Assembly (NCBI RefSeq): GCF_000419525.1
Contig: NZ_ATTE01000001.1
Coordinates: forward strand, 1,860,001-1,924,000
DNA length: 64,000 nt
Reading direction: 5' to 3'
DNA from: Leucothrix mucor DSM 2157
GTDB taxonomy: Bacteria > Pseudomonadota > Gammaproteobacteria > Thiotrichales > Thiotrichaceae
Positions 11,331 to 19,679 of the stretch are shown piece by piece. A program made the position numbers and the translations under genes. Under the pieces are notes generated by a model. It saw nothing but the letters and a program-made list of their open reading frames with translations. It was not told where the DNA came from and ran no database searches. Each line of letters opens with the position of its first letter. The first letter of the stretch is position 1.

Positions 11331-11989
11331 TTCACCAGTCTACTTAGATCGAACTTATCAGCAGGGTCTGCTGGCACTTCATCATCTAATAACTCATCTG
11401 GCAGGCGGTGCTCCGGAATCTCGTAGCCTTGCTGGTTCTGCCAGTTGCGAATCAACGAGAACTGCTTTACCGGTGGCTTCTTAGATAATAGATGCGTGTA
11501 GTGCTTGATGCTTTTTTGGTCGGCTAAGTACATGACCGCCTTCATCCATGCATGATCAAAGCCTAGCGTCTTAATATTAAACTTGCGGATGTACTTCTTG
11601 CCATCAACGCTGCCAGATACAACAAAATAAGGCGTGTAAATAACGGAGGTGTAGACCTTTTTACGCCCTGGGCGCACTTTCTTAGCTCTGGATTCTCGGC
11701 GCTTGATATGGCGCACAAATTTCATTTTGATGCCAGAGACACCGGTCACATAAGCAGAGTTTTGGGGGCGCTCGACCTTCATGCGGTCGCGCTGGCTCTT
11801 TTCGAGCATTGCCTCAAACTCCCACTCGGCTAGTAGTTTCTTAGCCTCTTTGTGGACAGCTTCGATCTGCTTGTCTTTGATTCCTAACCAGCGCTGACGG
11901 TTCTTTTTCTCGCTGGCAAAATACCGCGTAACACGAAATCCTCTGAATCCAGAAGGGTGTGCGGTTTCAGTATGGTCATATATCGGCAT
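11327..11989 (-). CDS. small basic protein with AP2-like segments, function unknown
   Basis: A 220-residue, Lys/Arg-rich protein. Two segments read like degenerate AP2/ERF-type DNA-binding units: HPSGFRGFRVTRYF near 12-25, and VTGVSGIKMKF near 78 followed by YFVVSGSVDGKKYIRKFNI and GFDHAWMKAVMYL. The Gly-rich opening, basic beta-strands and closing amphipathic helix fit AP2 folds found in bacterial and phage homing enzymes, but no nuclease motif is visible. I cannot assign a function. It stands alone, with an AT-rich leader holding a perfect hairpin. Confidence 0.6.
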   Translation of the reverse strand: MPIYDHTETAHPSGFRGFRVTRYFASEKKNRQRWLGIKDKQIEAVHKEAKKLLAEWEFEAMLEKSQRDRMKVERPQNSAYVTGVSGIKMKFVRHIKRRESRAKKVRPGRKKVYTSVIYTPYFVVSGSVDGKKYIRKFNIKTLGFDHAWMKAVMYLADQKSIKHYTHLLSKKPPVKQFSLIRNWQNQQGYEIPEHRLPDELLDDEVPADPADKFDLSRLVK

Positions 11990-12017
11990 TGGCGTATTCA
12001 GAATTAGGTTAAATCAC

Positions 12018-12037
12018 ATATTTTCAGACGAAAATAT
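12018..12037. repeat. perfect inverted repeat in the leader of the AP2-like gene
   Basis: ATATTTTC, loop AGAC, GAAAATAT: an 8-bp perfect stem 29 nt upstream of the AP2-like start codon. It could be an operator or mRNA hairpin. The rest of the 12.0-12.14 kb gap is AT-rich with no gene. Confidence 0.5.
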
Positions 12038-12142
12038 CTCAATCATGGGTCAATTATCTCATGCTTTTGATCACAAAAAAATATGGGTTTTGTTATAAGT
12101 ATATTATGTATTTCTAATAGTGGAACACTTTGGCCTAGACAA

Positions 12143-12170
12143 TAAAAAGGCCAACACTAAGTTGGCCTTT
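12143..12170 (-). terminator. rne terminator
   Basis: Perfect 10-bp stem AAAGGCCAAC/GTTGGCCTTT with a 5-nt loop, followed on the minus strand by TTTTTA. It lies about 30 nt after the rne stop. Confidence 0.9.
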
Positions 12171-12200
12171 AATACTTATCTAACTATGTAGCATCAAAGC

Positions 12201-15200
12201 CTACTTTGGTTCATCCTGAGTAGATGGAGCTTCAGGAGCACTCTCAACCAATTCAACTGGCTTAACTAATGCCGTAGCTGCAGACTCTACCTCAGCCACT
12301 GCAACCGCACTTGAGCTAACCACTTTCTTACTGGTCTTAATTACCGACTTCGGAATTTCCGGAACGATCGGAACAATCTTCTCCACAGACTCAGCAACTG
12401 CTTCAACTACAGGTTTCGGCTTAGGAGCAGTTTGTGCGCTAGCTGAACGACGTGTTGTTTTTGTCGTTGTTACCGGAGCAACAGGAGCCGCTGGAACAAC
12501 TGGAGTAACAGGCTTAGGTGCAACCGCAACTGGCTGCTCATCAACCACGGGCGACTTAGGCGCACTTTCAACAGTAGGTGACTCCGCAACTTTACTTTCA
12601 CTAGCCTCTGCCTTAGGCGCCTCAGTGGCACTTGGCTTATTAGACTTACTACTTGAACGACGAGTCTTACGTGTTGAGGTTGTTGTCTTAGCGGGAGCCT
12701 CAGTTGCTTCTAGCTTAGGCGCAGCCTCAACGGACTTTTCTGCCTTCACTGGCTCAGGACTTGCAGCTTCAGCTTTTGGAGTAGTCGGCTCAACTAATGT
12801 CAGTTCCGCTTGGGCACTAGCATTAGGCTTAGTAGCAACATCGGAGCTAGTCTTGGCTTCACTTGTTTTAGCGGCAACATCAGAGCCCGCTTTAGCTTCA
12901 TCAGCCTTAGGAGCAGAGTCAGTACTTGCCTTGCTATCATCCGCTTTAGCCTCAACAACAGAGCTCACCTTTGCTTCATCTACCTTAGAGGCAGAATCGG
13001 TGCTAACCTTAACTTCATCCGCCTTAGGGCTTGAAGTCGCTTCAGCAACGCTATCCTTTGCCGAACTCTCTGCTGTTGCTTTATTAGCCTCTGCTTTAGA
13101 GTCAGTTATTTGGTTCGCGCTATTGGTATCTGTCGTAGCACTAGTATCAGCATTAACAGAAGCATCTGTAGACGTATTCTCACTCGTTTGATCCTGTGCT
13201 TCAGTCTTAGCCTTAGAGTAGCTACGAGGCTTACGACTTCTAGAACGTGATCTTGTTTTAGTTGGCTTGCTGGTGGTTTCAGTAGCTTCCTCTGGAGCAG
13301 CATTGGTATCAGTAGAATCTGCAACGACAACAGCAGATGCAGCAGCAACTTTTGCAGCATCGGCACTATCAGTTGCAGTAGCTTCAGCGGGAGCCTCTAC
13401 TGACTCAACCTGCTTATTCGCAGAAGAGGTCACAGGCTTGTTAATATCCACTTTCTCAGAATTCGACTTTCTAGAGCCTGACGTGTTCGACTCTTTAGCG
13501 GATGACTTATTATCATCACCTGAGCGATCCAATGGAATAGTAATTTCCAAAGGTGTCTGCTCGCTTTGAGCCTGATCAACCACAGTAGAAGTCTCCTTAG
13601 GTGCTCTACGTGACTTACCACGTGAACGTGAGCTCTTCTTCTTTTCCGTCTTCTCCGGAGTTACAGACTCTTGACCTTTGGCTACATCAGCATCAACCGC
13701 TGCGGTAGTTTGAGTGTCTTTACGGTGATCCGTATTACTCTGCTTATCATTGCCTTTATTATCAGCATTATTTGATGACTTGTTACGATTACTCTGGCGT
13801 GGCTTCTTAGAAGAGCTAGAAGATGAGCTTTTAGCTGAGTCATCATTGCCCGCAACATCGCGCTTAGCATTGCGGCTATCCTTATTATCTACTGCATCAT
13901 CATTAGATTTGGATGAAGAAGAGCGATCTTTAGTCTTATTGCGTGACTGCTGTGAACGACTATTCGTATTGTTGCTAGATCGACTATTTTTTCTATCCGT
14001 CGATGTTGAACGACTCTCACTTGGCTTTCTGACCGGCTTCGGCTGGTCCGCCTCAGCGTCTTTAGTCGCACCAAACAACGTCGCGATAATACGAGTAATC
14101 AGGCCTGGCTTATTGCTACCCGTTGGGGTTGGTGTAGCTGGGTGAACCTGAGACACAATTGGCTGCGCCTGAGCTTGTACAGTCGGCTCAGTGTGACCAG
14201 CGTGACCATCAGCAGATGTATCCGCTTGCTTCATACGCAAATACGTCTTAGGAAGGTCTTCAACATCTTCTTCCTTAAGGCGAGTAATTTCGTAATGCGG
14301 TGTTTCAAGATTTGGATTCGGGATAATCGTCATTTGAATACCATGACGTTCCTGAATATCATTCAACGGCTTACGCTTCTCGTTTAACAAGAAGGTCGCG
14401 ACTGCAACAGGCGTTTCCGCAACAACTTGAACCGTCAGATCCTTCATTGCTTCTTCTTCCATCAAACGCATAATGGACAGTGCTAATGATTCAACGCCAC
14501 GGATGGTGCCTTCACCACTACAACGTGGGCAGATAATCTGGCTAGACTCACCCAAAGAAGGACGCAGACGTTGGCGAGACATTTCCAACAAGCCAAAGCG
14601 TGAAATACGACCGACCTGAACGCGTGCACGGTCCATCTTAAGTGCGTCACGCAAGCGGCGTTCAACTTCACGCTGGTTACGGTTAGGGAGCATATCAATG
14701 AAGTCGATAACAACCAATCCACCCAAATCACGCAAACGTAATTGACGGGCAACCTCATCGGCTGCTTCAAGATTGGTATTCAGCGCAGTTTCTTCGATAC
14801 CCTGGCCACGAGTCGCACGAGCCGAGTTAACATCGATAGAGATCAATGCTTCCGTATGATCGATTACAATCGCACCACCAGAAGGCAAGTTAACCTGGCG
14901 ATGGAACGCTGAGTCAATTTGATTTTCTACTTGATAGCGGCTGAATAGTGGCACGGTATCCGTGTACATTTTCAGCTTGCGCAAATTCTGAGGCATTACT
15001 GCAGAAATAAAATCATGCGCTTGCTGATAGACACGTTCGTTGTCGATCAGGATCTCGCCGATATCATTTCGGAAGTAATCGCGAAGTGCGCGAATGATGA
15101 CGTTACTTTCTTGATACAACAGAACTGGCGCAGGGTGCTGAGCATTAGCATCTGAAATCGCCTGCCACAGTGTCTTAAGATATTCCATATCCCAAGTCAG

Positions 15201-15740
15201 CTCATCAAGCTCACGACCAACACCTGCAGTACGCACAATTGCGCCCATGCCTTCAGGAATATCTAACTGAGAGAGGATGTCGCGAATCTTGTGACGATCA
15301 TCTCCTTCGATACGACGGGATACACCACCAGCGCGAGGGTTGTTAGGCATCAGAACTAAGTAACGACCAGCAAGGCTGATATGAGTCGTTAGTGCGGCAC
15401 CTTTATTACCACGCTCTTCCTTATCAACCTGAACTAGTAGCTCTTGGCCTTCTTTAAGAACAGCACGGATATTCGGGCGGCCTTCGATTTTCTTGCCGTT
15501 AGTATTCCAGTAATCTTTTGAGATTTCCTTGAATGGCAGGAAGCCGTGGCGGTCAGCGCCGTAGTTGACGAATGCAGCCTCTAAGCTAGGCTCGAGACGG
15601 GTAATAATACCCTTGTAAATATTGGATTTTTTCTGTGTACGATTGGGATGTTCAATATCAAGATCATAAAGATACTGACCATCAACCATTGCCACACGAA
15701 TCTCTTCGGACTGCGTAGCGTTAATTACTATTCTTTTCAT
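12201..15740 (-). CDS. rne: ribonuclease E
   Basis: Essential endoribonuclease and degradosome scaffold for mRNA decay and rRNA/tRNA processing. I start at [10 protein letters not shown] (15740), because this is the family's conserved N-terminus and AGGA lies upstream; a 13-residue longer frame lacks support. This gives 1179 residues. The catalytic half (about 1-500) has the S1 domain, [12 protein letters not shown] and VVIDFIDML (metal-binding aspartates), and the zinc-link CPRCSGEG. The C-terminal half is low-complexity: Ser/Lys/Asn-rich, Arg-rich patches ([10 protein letters not shown]), long Ala/Thr/Glu runs, and five 13-residue repeats. The tail is unstructured like that of E. coli RNase E but shows no recognised enolase or PNPase site. 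The leader is long and structured. Confidence 0.96.
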   Translation of the reverse strand: MKRIVINATQSEEIRVAMVDGQYLYDLDIEHPNRTQKKSNIYKGIITRLEPSLEAAFVNYGADRHGFLPFKEISKDYWNTNGKKIEGRPNIRAVLKEGQELLVQVDKEERGNKGAALTTHISLAGRYLVLMPNNPRAGGVSRRIEGDDRHKIRDILSQLDIPEGMGAIVRTAGVGRELDELTWDMEYLKTLWQAISDANAQHPAPVLLYQESNVIIRALRDYFRNDIGEILIDNERVYQQAHDFISAVMPQNLRKLKMYTDTVPLFSRYQVENQIDSAFHRQVNLPSGGAIVIDHTEALISIDVNSARATRGQGIEETALNTNLEAADEVARQLRLRDLGGLVVIDFIDMLPNRNQREVERRLRDALKMDRARVQVGRISRFGLLEMSRQRLRPSLGESSQIICPRCSGEGTIRGVESLALSIMRLMEEEAMKDLTVQVVAETPVAVATFLLNEKRKPLNDIQERHGIQMTIIPNPNLETPHYEITRLKEEDVEDLPKTYLRMKQADTSADGHAGHTEPTVQAQAQPIVSQVHPATPTPTGSNKPGLITRIIATLFGATKDAEADQPKPVRKPSESRSTSTDRKNSRSSNNTNSRSQQSRNKTKDRSSSSKSNDDAVDNKDSRNAKRDVAGNDDSAKSSSSSSSKKPRQSNRNKSSNNADNKGNDKQSNTDHRKDTQTTAAVDADVAKGQESVTPEKTEKKKSSRSRGKSRRAPKETSTVVDQAQSEQTPLEITIPLDRSGDDNKSSAKESNTSGSRKSNSEKVDINKPVTSSANKQVESVEAPAEATATDSADAAKVAAASAVVVADSTDTNAAPEEATETTSKPTKTRSRSRSRKPRSYSKAKTEAQDQTSENTSTDASVNADTSATTDTNSANQITDSKAEANKATAESSAKDSVAEATSSPKADEVKVSTDSASKVDEAKVSSVVEAKADDSKASTDSAPKADEAKAGSDVAAKTSEAKTSSDVATKPNASAQAELTLVEPTTPKAEAASPEPVKAEKSVEAAPKLEATEAPAKTTTSTRKTRRSSSKSNKPSATEAPKAEASESKVAESPTVESAPKSPVVDEQPVAVAPKPVTPVVPAAPVAPVTTTKTTRRSASAQTAPKPKPVVEAVAESVEKIVPIVPEIPKSVIKTSKKVVSSSAVAVAEVESAATALVKPVELVESAPEAPSTQDEPK
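12828..13022 (-). repeat. five tandem 39-bp units encoding 13-residue repeats in RNase E
   Basis: In the rne frame, 65 codons split into five units of the form xDEAKxSxDxAxK, for example [13 protein letters not shown] and [13 protein letters not shown]. The DNA copies are diverged, so the protein period is clearer than the nucleotide period. The segment lies in the disordered tail. Confidence 0.85.
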
Positions 15741-16199
15741 GTAAGTTGTGGGCTTCCTGTTATTGGAATAACAGTCCACTAAGCCATGTGTCTTGTTACT
15801 CTCGCAGTAACAACACTGTATCCGTTTCCCTAAACGCTGGGTTTCCGGCAGGGCAACACGTCGTTCGATCGGGCTTGATTATGGTTATCTCCCGGCGTTC
15901 GTAGGTGTAGCGCTGATTTAAAAGACCACACGGATAATCGTGGGGCTTTTGAATTCTTGTTCAACTAACGATAATTATCATCAGTACTGGCAAAGGAACT
16001 GTTATCAAGATGGCGAAATCGCTGCATCTTTGTCCAGTTTTAATCTGTCTGTTTGACTTAATGTCCAGACAACATGGTAGAGGCTCGTCGGTAGAAAAAC
16101 GAGCGTCCGAGTATTAGCTTTGGATAGGGATTGCAATGAATTACGAAAGTCAATTGATTTTGTAATCAGCAGCCCCGATCCTGCATCTCATTGAAATAC
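15741..16199 (-). promoter_or_regulatory. long structured 5' leader of rne
   Basis: This is the gene-free stretch between the rne start and its candidate promoter, about 460 nt. It holds at least three stem-loops: TTGTTACT/AGTAACAA (15793-15813, 8 bp, 5-nt loop), CACG/CGTG with outer AAAAG/CTTTT (15920-15950), and GCTCGT/ACGAGC (16083-16104). E. coli rne has a 361-nt leader whose hairpins let RNase E degrade its own message; the same feedback is inferred here, not shown. Confidence 0.6.
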
Positions 16200-16205
16200 C
16201 CGCTG

Positions 16206-16234
16206 AATATAACAACTTTGTTACACTGCAGCAA
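16206..16234 (-). promoter_or_regulatory. candidate rne promoter
   Basis: On the minus strand, -35 TTGCTG, 17-nt spacer, -10 TATATT with an extended TG one base upstream. Transcription would start near 16199. It overlaps the opposing rluC promoter. Confidence 0.55.
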
Positions 16235-16246
16235 TACATATATCAT
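16218..16246 (+). promoter_or_regulatory. candidate rluC promoter
   Basis: -35 TTGTTA, 17-nt spacer, -10 TATCAT, predicted start near 16253, about 50 nt before rluC. It is interleaved with the rne promoter on the opposite strand. Confidence 0.55.
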
Positions 16247-16303
16247 GCATATACCATCTTTATAAGTCAGGTAATTTGCAACATTTAAAGGTATTATCTT
16301 CGC

Positions 16304-17275
16304 ATGTCACAGATAACAGATTATAGCCAGGTTAGCTTCATAACCGTCACCGAAGCCAGTGCAGGGCAGCGCATAGATAATTTTTTATTGAAGGAGCTTA
16401 AATTCCTTCCTAAAACAGCGATCTACAAGCTATTACGCAAGGGTGAGATTAGGGTTGATAAAAAGCGAATTAAGCCTACCAAAAAATTGGTACTAGGTGA
16501 GATTTTGCGTATTGCGCCAATTAGAGATGTGCCAGAGGAGACTGAAGTTCAACAAGCGGGCTCCAGGCTAGTTGCGCAGATTGAGGCTTCAATTATCTTA
16601 GAAGATGATGACCTCATTATTATCAATAAACCCTCCGGCATTGCGGTGCATGGTGGTACGGATAATTTGCATGGGGTTATTGAAGTAATTCGTCAGTTGC
16701 GACCTGATCTTGCTTACATTGAACTGGTGCATCGAATTGACAAAGAAACCAGTGGCTTACTGCTACTAGCTAAGAATCGACAAACGCTACTGGACCTGCA
16801 CGAAGCGTTTAAAACAGACGGCATTAGTAAGCATTACCAAGCACTCGTTTTCGGCAATTGGCGAGGAGGGGAACGACGCATTTCAAACCATTTACAGCGA
16901 ACCGAAGGCAAAGGGCCTCAGAAAATGCGGGTATCGGATAATGAAGAAGGCAAACTCTCCGAAAGTGTCTTTAGTCCCTTAGCGCAGTTTGAGAATAACA
17001 GTCTACTGAGTGTTAAATTGCTTACTGGCCGAATGCATCAAATCCGCACCCAATTAGCTGAGCTTGAGCTGCCTATTGTTGGCGACAGCAAGTACGGTGA
17101 CTTCACTCTAAACCGAGAGTTTGCTCGAACTAATAAACTTAAACGGTTGTTTTTACATGCTTATCGCGTTGAGTTTAAGTTGAAACATTCAGGAAAAGTG
17201 TATCGACAGGAAATATCACTAGCGGATGACCTGCAAACTGCTTTAAACCATCTAAATAACAACATTAAGACCTAA
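16304..17275 (+). CDS. rluC: 23S rRNA pseudouridine synthase C
   Basis: Converts uridines 955, 2504 and 2580 (E. coli numbering) of 23S rRNA to pseudouridine. The 323-residue protein has an N-terminal S4 RNA-binding domain (about 1-80, with LRKGEIRVDKKRIKP). The RluA-type catalytic domain carries HRIDKETSGLLLLA, with catalytic Asp146, and GRMHQIRTQLAELELPIVGD. Divergence from rne is a conserved gammaproteobacterial arrangement. The S49 peptidase gene follows after 7 nt. Confidence 0.95.
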   Translation: MSQITDYSQVSFITVTEASAGQRIDNFLLKELKFLPKTAIYKLLRKGEIRVDKKRIKPTKKLVLGEILRIAPIRDVPEETEVQQAGSRLVAQIEASIILEDDDLIIINKPSGIAVHGGTDNLHGVIEVIRQLRPDLAYIELVHRIDKETSGLLLLAKNRQTLLDLHEAFKTDGISKHYQALVFGNWRGGERRISNHLQRTEGKGPQKMRVSDNEEGKLSESVFSPLAQFENNSLLSVKLLTGRMHQIRTQLAELELPIVGDSKYGDFTLNREFARTNKLKRLFLHAYRVEFKLKHSGKVYRQEISLADDLQTALNHLNNNIKT

Positions 17276-17282
17276 TTTACTT

Positions 17283-18251
17283 ATGAATTCTACCAATGAA
17301 CAAGCTATTGATGCACTTAAACAAGTTGCTCTAGCAGGTATTCAGGAACAGCGCCGAGCACGTCGCTGGAATATACTATTTCGCTTTATTTTCATATTGA
17401 TAGCCATATCTTTTATTATGATTTCTGCGGGTATTCTGGGCAGTATTAGCCAACTAAGCAGTGGAACATCAGGTACATCCGCTGATGGCGATGCCTACGT
17501 TGCGCAAGTTAGCGTGACTGGGACGATTATGGATGGTCAGGCCGCCAGTGCTTCAAATCTGATTGATGCATTACAGGATGCTTTTGAAGATAAAGACGCG
17601 AAAGGTGTGATTATTCGCTGCAATAGCCCAGGCGGAAGCCCAGTTCAATCGAGCCATATTTATAATGAAATTATGCGCTTAAGAGGTTTATATCCAGAAA
17701 AACCTGTCTATGCCGTTGCTGAGGATGTTTGCGCCTCAGGTGGATATTACATAGTCGCCGCAGCACAGAAAATATTTGCTAATGAGTCGAGCTTAGTGGG
17801 CTCGATCGGCGTTCGGATGGATAGCTTTGGTTTTGTGGAAATCATGAATAAATTGGGGATTGAAAGCCGTCAGATTACAGCGGGTGAGAACAAAGCCTTG
17901 TTAGATCCGTTTAAGCCACAACAGGCTTCGGATATTCAATATTTAGAGAAGTTACTAGCGAATACCCATCAACACTTTATTGATGCCGTAAAAGCAGGGC
18001 GTGGTGATCGGATTGATGCGGAGAAGAATCCAGACTTATTCAGCGGATTGTTTTGGAGTGGAGACCAAGCTAAAGACATAGGGCTTGTGGATGGATTTGG
18101 CTCGGTGCAAAGTGTTGCGCGTGAGGAACTGGATGCAGAGTCGATTGTAGATTTTACATTGAAAGATGACATCTTTGAGCGACTGTCAAAACGCCTTGGG
18201 GCAAGCGTGAAGTCGACATTGGTTGGCATGCAGGAAACGGTATTACGCTGA
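17283..18251 (+). CDS. sppA: S49 family peptidase (SppA-type signal peptide peptidase)
   Basis: Membrane-bound serine protease that cleaves leftover signal peptides. One N-terminal transmembrane helix lies at about 32-54. The catalytic region CASGGYYIVAAA places the nucleophile at Ser152. GENKALLDPF places the base at Lys204, matching the Ser/Lys dyad spacing of short bacterial SppA. At 322 residues it is the half-size form, not the 618-residue E. coli SppA. It is in an operon with rluC, a common pairing. No clear Shine-Dalgarno is seen before the ATG, suggesting coupling to rluC translation. Confidence 0.88.
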   Translation: MNSTNEQAIDALKQVALAGIQEQRRARRWNILFRFIFILIAISFIMISAGILGSISQLSSGTSGTSADGDAYVAQVSVTGTIMDGQAASASNLIDALQDAFEDKDAKGVIIRCNSPGGSPVQSSHIYNEIMRLRGLYPEKPVYAVAEDVCASGGYYIVAAAQKIFANESSLVGSIGVRMDSFGFVEIMNKLGIESRQITAGENKALLDPFKPQQASDIQYLEKLLANTHQHFIDAVKAGRGDRIDAEKNPDLFSGLFWSGDQAKDIGLVDGFGSVQSVAREELDAESIVDFTLKDDIFERLSKRLGASVKSTLVGMQETVLR

Positions 18252-18263
18252 GCGAATTTTGTT

Positions 18264-18308
18264 AAGCGGCACAGAGTTAATTGAAATGATTTTGTGCCGC
18301 TTGATTTT
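18264..18308 (+). terminator. terminator after sppA
   Basis: Stem AAGCGGCACA/TGTGCCGCTT, perfect 10 bp, 19-nt loop, then GATTTT. The weak T tract lowers confidence. Confidence 0.6.
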
Positions 18309-18606
18309 GGATTAACTTTAAGAAAAGACTTTTAGATTCGGCACCCGTAGTTAGATGCATGAATCACCAACAATAGTATTTTGACCCAGCCGAATAATTG
18401 CATCACAGAACGGATTGAGGCATGGGTCGAAGAGGAACAGAGTTACGGTAGAGTATGAGCAAAGGGCAAGTCAGGTTATCCGATGCAAACACCATATTTA
18501 ACATAATATTAATTATGCGTAGTTTTATTATTGCCGATACAACCCAAACTAGGTCATCAAATCGACTAGAAAATCCTAAACTCTGACTTACGCATGCATC
18601 AGCTAG

Positions 18607-18662
18607 TCAAATCTCAAATCTCAAATCTCAAATCTCAAATCTCAAATCTCAAATCTCAAATC
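18607..18662. repeat. heptanucleotide tandem array, TCAAATC x 8
   Basis: Eight uninterrupted identical copies of TCAAATC (56 bp), bounded by CTAG on the left and followed by TAGT. An extra lone copy lies at 18557-18563. Perfect short tandem repeats of this kind are prone to slippage. Confidence 0.97.
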
Positions 18663-19005
18663 TAGTATGCCTAAGAAACTAAAACGACGAGCTTTGAATT
18701 GTAAAAAAACTGTCTTGATCTTGGTTCAGTTATTGATACCGAAAAAATGATGAACTAGCATGGGTATGGGCCAATACTGGAGAACAGAAAACACTGAAGA
18801 GAAATGAACAAAGCGTGAGAGATTCACTGTGAGCAGTATCAAGCAGGTGAAATCAAAAAAATACAAAAGTACAGCTCAAAAAGATCATAGCTATATAGAA
18901 CGGAACTATCGGAAGAAGGATACGAGAACAAAGAAGAATGCTCGCACCCTCTTCTTTATTTGGCTGTTTTTTGATCTTTTTAAGACAAAAAACTAATCGC
19001 TATTC

Positions 19006-19027
19006 GCTCAGAATAAAGATTCTGAGC
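19006..19027. repeat. perfect hairpin in the gene-poor gap
   Basis: GCTCAGAAT, loop AAAG, ATTCTGAGC: a 9-bp perfect stem with a tetraloop and no adjoining T tract. It starts 10 nt after the stop of the 55-codon open frame. Confidence 0.6.
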
Positions 19028-19104
19028 CATAAATTCAAAACTAAACGCTTTTTAAGCTAGTTTTTAAAGCGCTCACAATGCTAAATAGCCGTCACTTTCG
19101 CTAA

Positions 19105-19148
19105 AAACACCCCTAAAAATCACCTCTCCCCTGTTTTTATGGGTGTTT
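19105..19148 (-). terminator. candidate terminator of the fabD-pilZ operon
   Basis: AAACACCC/GGGTGTTT plus inner TAAAAA/TTTTTA separated by one mismatch, 14-nt loop. Read on the minus strand it is followed by more Ts. It is about 130 nt past the pilZ stop. Confidence 0.5.
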
Positions 19149-19237
19149 CGATGTAAAATTAAACAAAATAAGGCCGATTCTAAGCGATTTTCAGCAAAAA
19201 CATGCAATTTCACTTTAGTGCAAAACAACGGCAAAAC

Positions 19238-19253
19238 GGAAAATTAATTTTCC
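19238..19253. repeat. 16-bp perfect palindrome downstream of pilZ
   Basis: GGAAAATTAATTTTCC is fully self-complementary, starting 28 nt beyond the pilZ stop codon. It could be a protein-binding site or a transcript-end hairpin. Confidence 0.55.
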
Positions 19254-19280
19254 TGTGAATTCTGGCACTTCCACTGAGGC

Positions 19281-19640
19281 TTAGTAAGTATGATAAACCG
19301 ATGGCTTGGCCGCCAAATCCCCTAGAATCGACTCCAGCGCCATGCGAACATTATCCTTAGTGCGACCACTAAACTGAACACCAACGCCGCCCTGTGTGCT
19401 CATAGCTTGATTTGGAGACACCCAGACAACCTTAGCTGGAACAGCATACTTTTTTGCTTCAGACATAATCTTAAGCGACAAAATAACCTCATCACCTAAG
19501 TTAAAGCGCTTATCCGTGATCGCATATATACCGCCACCTTTAATAAATGGCATGTAGTTTGCGTGCAAGGCAGTTTTGTCTTTGATTGAAACGTTGATGA
19601 CATTGCGAACCGCCTCTTCTTGCTGGCTGTCAATTTCCAT
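19281..19640 (-). CDS. pilZ: PilZ domain protein (type IV pilus-associated)
   Basis: A 119-residue PilZ-fold protein. The context after holB is that of the founding type IV pilus PilZ of Pseudomonas, needed for pilus assembly. Visible features are FIKGGGIYAIT near 32-42, LGDEVILSLKI, KVVWVSPN and GVGVQFSGR. It lacks the RxxxR c-di-GMP-binding N-terminal motif, as does the pilus PilZ, so it probably does not bind the nucleotide. It is the last gene of the fabD-to-pilZ run, 39 nt after holB. Confidence 0.88.
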   Translation of the reverse strand: MEIDSQQEEAVRNVINVSIKDKTALHANYMPFIKGGGIYAITDKRFNLGDEVILSLKIMSEAKKYAVPAKVVWVSPNQAMSTQGGVGVQFSGRTKDNVRMALESILGDLAAKPSVYHTY

Positions 19641-19679
19641 GATTTATTTTCCGATCTTATTGTTATTATTAGTAAAGCT

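Larger units (their letters stand above)
18309..19280. other. gene-poor gap of about 1 kb
   Basis: No convincing gene lies between sppA and pilZ. The stretch is AT-rich and holds an eight-copy heptanucleotide array and three hairpins or palindromes (listed separately). Two tiny open frames occur. One is 43 codons from 18455. The other is 55 codons from GTG at 18829 to 18996, very Lys-rich with a hydrophobic end. Neither has a good ribosome-binding site. It may be a decayed gene, a small-RNA locus or plain spacer. Confidence 0.6.

Noticed and set aside
12625-13569. Long open frames on the plus strand opposite the rne tail
   Set aside because: They mirror the low-complexity Ala/Ser/Glu codons of rne. 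Their products are biased Ala/Ser/Leu strings with no ribosome-binding site.
15741-15779. Longer RNase E start (13 extra residues)
   Set aside because: The family begins MKRIVINA, and the extra residues are unlike any RNase E N-terminus.
18455-18586. 43-codon frame in the gene-poor gap
   Set aside because: Weak ribosome-binding site, no recognisable motif, and length expected by chance in AT-rich DNA.
18607-18662. CRISPR array
   Set aside because: The repeats are 7 bp with no spacers and no cas genes nearby.
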